Source of the DNA: an uncultured delta proteobacterium
GTDB lineage: Bacteria; Desulfobacterota; Syntrophorhabdia; Syntrophorhabdales; Syntrophorhabdaceae
NCBI GenBank assembly: GCA_903872255.1
Contig: CAIQJW010000218.1
Span: forward strand, 1 to 33,549
Direction: 5' to 3'
DNA length: 33,549 nt
Positions 32,401 to 33,549 of the stretch are shown in pieces. How positions within the stretch are numbered: position 1 is the first letter of the stretch; each line of letters starts with the position of its first letter. Under the pieces are notes generated by a model. It did no database searches, was not told the DNA's origin, and saw only the letters and a list, made by a program, of their open reading frames with translations. A program made the position numbers and the translations under genes.

Positions 32401-33549
32401 ATTGCCCAGTAGTTGCATGCTCGTAGCCACGTCAGGATGGTTTTTCCCAAGTCTCGCTTCCCGTATGCCAAGGGCCTGCTTACAGAGCTGTTCCGCCTTT
32501 ACATATTCTCCGAGAGAGTATTCTATGTCGGCGAGATTCTGGATATCTTCAGCGATCCGGGGATGTCCCCGATCATAGTTTTTCTCTGAAATCTCCAGCG
32601 CTGCCGTGGCCATCCGCTGAGCCTCGGGGTACTTCGCCATAGTTTTGTACAGAGACGCAAGAGATCCAAGCGATTGTCCCACCTGAGAGTGATCTTTTTC
32701 CAGTTGCTTGCGTCTAATCTCAAGAACTCTTGTGTATTGTTTCTCCGCCTCGGCATAATTTCCCATAAGTTCGTTAAATTCCGCCAAAGCATATAAGCTT
32801 CGGGCGTAACGCAGACTATCCGTGCCTCCCGTTGCCTCTCTGGCTTTCAATGAACGTTTGAGCAGTGGTTCCGCCTCTGCGTATCTTCCTGAAACAGCAT
32901 ATAAGCGGGCAAGCATGCCTATTGTTGTTGTAATTTCTGGATAATCGGCGGCAAGCTGTTTCTCCCTGATATCAAGAGATCTCTTGTATGCGGCCTCAGC
33001 CTCCAAATACTTACCCTGAGAGAAAAGTGCCGATCCCAGAGAATTCAGGCTTTGTGCAACATCCAGATGCTCTTTACCTAAGGATTTCTCCCGTATTCCA
33101 AGAGCCCTTGTGTATTGTTTCTCTGCCTCGTTGGCTTTGCCTTTCGCTGAAGCTACACGTCCCAAAACCATCAGTGTTTCGGCGGTCTCCGGGTGATCGA
33201 CACCTAATTTCTTTTCCCTGATTGTAAGAACTTTCTTGGCCAATATTTCGGCTTTGTCATATTGACCTTTCGCTATTGCTATCTCGGCCCTTGTCTGCAT
33301 ACTCTTAGCTACCGCAGGATGCTCCGGTTCACCTCTTTTTTTCATGATCGCGTCCACGCGGTCGCAGAAAAGCTCGGACTCGTCGTATTTACCCATGCTC
33401 TTGTAGATATCGGCTACAGAATGAAGGGACATCACAAGACGAGGATGGTCTTTCCCCAGACGCTTCTCATTCATCTCAAGTGCCTTAAGATACAGAGGTT
33501 CAGCCTCACGGTATTTGCCCGTTGCCTCAAATATCTTTGCCATGGCAAA
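29416..33549 (-). CDS. Giant TPR-CHAT protein (caspase-like C-terminal domain), N-terminus outside the window
   Basis: At least 1375 residues. The frame is open to the right edge, and the first visible Met sits at the last position of a repeat unit, so it is internal and the gene continues off the window. Twenty 42-residue kinesin-light-chain-type TPR units fill residues about 2-840 (consensus A.LY...G.Y.EAE.L...AL.IREK.LG.DHP..A.SL..L). A helical linker follows (about 840-1050), then the CHAT domain. The caspase-like dyad is H1215 in VHLATHGFF and C1287 in VLSACETG, counted from the first visible Met. The closing WSVPSAET..LM..FY and NPFYWGAFILVG are also CHAT hallmarks. It probably senses a partner through TPRs and cleaves a target; the substrate is unknown. 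No CRISPR or gasdermin gene is nearby. Confidence 0.88.
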   Translation of the reverse strand, partial: FAMAKIFEATGKYREAEPLYLKALEMNEKRLGKDHPRLVMSLHSVADIYKSMGKYDESELFCDRVDAIMKKRGEPEHPAVAKSMQTRAEIAIAKGQYDKAEILAKKVLTIREKKLGVDHPETAETLMVLGRVASAKGKANEAEKQYTRALGIREKSLGKEHLDVAQSLNSLGSALFSQGKYLEAEAAYKRSLDIREKQLAADYPEITTTIGMLARLYAVSGRYAEAEPLLKRSLKAREATGGTDSLRYARSLYALAEFNELMGNYAEAEKQYTRVLEIRRKQLEKDHSQVGQSLGSLASLYKTMAKYPEAQRMATAALEISEKNYDRGHPRIAEDIQNLADIEYSLGEYVKAEQLCKQALGIREARLGKNHPDVATSMQLLGNIYRSTGRNAEAESLFKDSLKIRQAVFGDQHPLVAQSLTSIGMLCLAMGKYGEAETYLKKGLEIRQKVLIPEHQDTAASLNSLARVYMTLGKFSEAEQLLSRSMKMREKVLGTDHPRYAGSISSVAELYETMGRYREAETLYQKALEIREKTRGRDHPSTTRVMTSLAGLYVNMGRYEDAERLATAALKTNQDKLGHGHVDTARSMEVLAEIYIAKGLYAEAEPLCKQALGIRETVLGKGHAIVAESRIDLAELYRNSGRSVEAEQEFKKAIEIQEKALGRDHLSVAGSLNLLGTLYLARGAVKEAESCYKRALEILEKAFGKYHPDIAESLDALAGLYVTSGKFQEAEQRYKTALEIREKVYGKDHVFTADSMQKLGVLYRIIGRYDTSGHFLLKAYTIRLNALGDKHPKVGLSAKELALLYALQGNHIESHRFFEQSVRIEGIKRDNVFLLLSEREKLNYMKTTELSMYEFLSHSASYLASNEAAVTGTMNAWLQWKGAVMEAQGRHLEAVVASGNVKIKELFEKLIKTRREIAKLQTTRWTDATFEDVKNTLAAREKLKENLETALSAMSKDFDIEKKAGKADTARIAEVLPKNSVYLDFARIDIFDYKKKAWAGEQYLVFILRPGEKIPLSMISLGSCEKIDQHVRAYLKAMNSSRDGYVPNKQTLDKEGAELYKLLMGPIDSYVTNKQHLYISPDGILNLIPFEVLLDAKGEYPLEKYQISYISAGRDIVRLEGKEVRPERSAIALILADPDYDFGLSRQAKPVTATSAAKVNEPASFLRLPDTKDEANTIEKILTQKMQISVKNYQNDKAVDAVLFSAESPSIVHLATHGFFIEKDESKHGKNATESNQTLLKDSPMLRSGLALAGINLSLKEGKDEGIMSAEKVMGLRLMGTDLVVLSACETGVGDVRSGEGVFGLKRAFILSGAKAVVLSLWSVPSAETMQLMTNFYTLMADGKSKAEALRQAKLELMKKRPNPFYWGAFILVGNPS

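Noticed and set aside
29416..33549. 42-residue repeats as a CRISPR array or DNA satellite
   Set aside because: The 126-base periodicity is coding TPR repeats with diverged DNA. There are no short identical repeats with spacers.

Overview
The window looks like a chromosomal segment of a free-living, probably anaerobic, Gram-negative bacterium. The pst/pho operon, PP-loop thiolase, DUF2752/DUF4234 pair, CHAT protein and radical SAM/SPASM gene, together with mid-range GC, fit Desulfobacterota (Syntrophorhabdales/Syntrophales-like) best. This taxonomic guess is inference only. There is no rRNA, no CRISPR array and no intact transposase.

Layout. 1-2.4 kb: the 3' end of an HD-GYP gene, convergent with an AI-2E-type permease, then a small envelope-stress-like pair (DUF948-like and YtxH-like). 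2.7-3.9 kb: an iron-sulfur flavoprotein-like reductase translationally coupled to a TtcA-like tRNA thiolase. 3.95-4.49 kb: a gene-free nest of inverted and tandem repeats containing a MITE-like element. 4.5-8.5 kb, minus strand: DUF2752, zinc ribbon/DUF4234, a glycine-zipper protein and a large MscS channel. 8.8-17 kb, minus strand: M48 protease, then a complete phosphate regulon read as phoB-phoR-pstS-pstC-pstA-pstB-phoU-arsC. Two 11-bp-phased TTAAC direct-repeat Pho boxes sit before phoB and pstS.

17.2-19 kb: a copper/heavy-metal-type two-component pair whose response regulator is gutted by deletion while the kinase is intact. 19-20.5 kb: a 29-codon membrane ORF, a zinc-ribbon protein followed in the same frame, across a UGA, by a complete Ser/Thr kinase domain with no usable start of its own, and a small lipoprotein. 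20.58 kb: tRNA-Leu(TAG) with its own promoter. 21-23.2 kb: a three-PAS HisKA_2-type kinase coupled to a lone receiver. 23.3-23.7 kb: a decayed PstB-like ATPase relic. 23.9-28.4 kb, minus strand: a four-gene operon of an RCK-channel-RCK protein, a membrane protein ending in a Cys/Gly tail, a radical SAM/SPASM enzyme whose start codon lies inside the last Cys codon of that tail, and a nucleotidyltransferase-like protein. This is the best candidate for an undescribed modification system. 28.6-33.5 kb: a secreted two-repeat protein and a very long TPR-CHAT protease-like protein running off the window.

Main themes are phosphate sensing and uptake, membrane stress and osmotic functions, several signalling proteins in different states of decay, and two accessory modules (radical SAM/Cys-Gly and TPR-CHAT).
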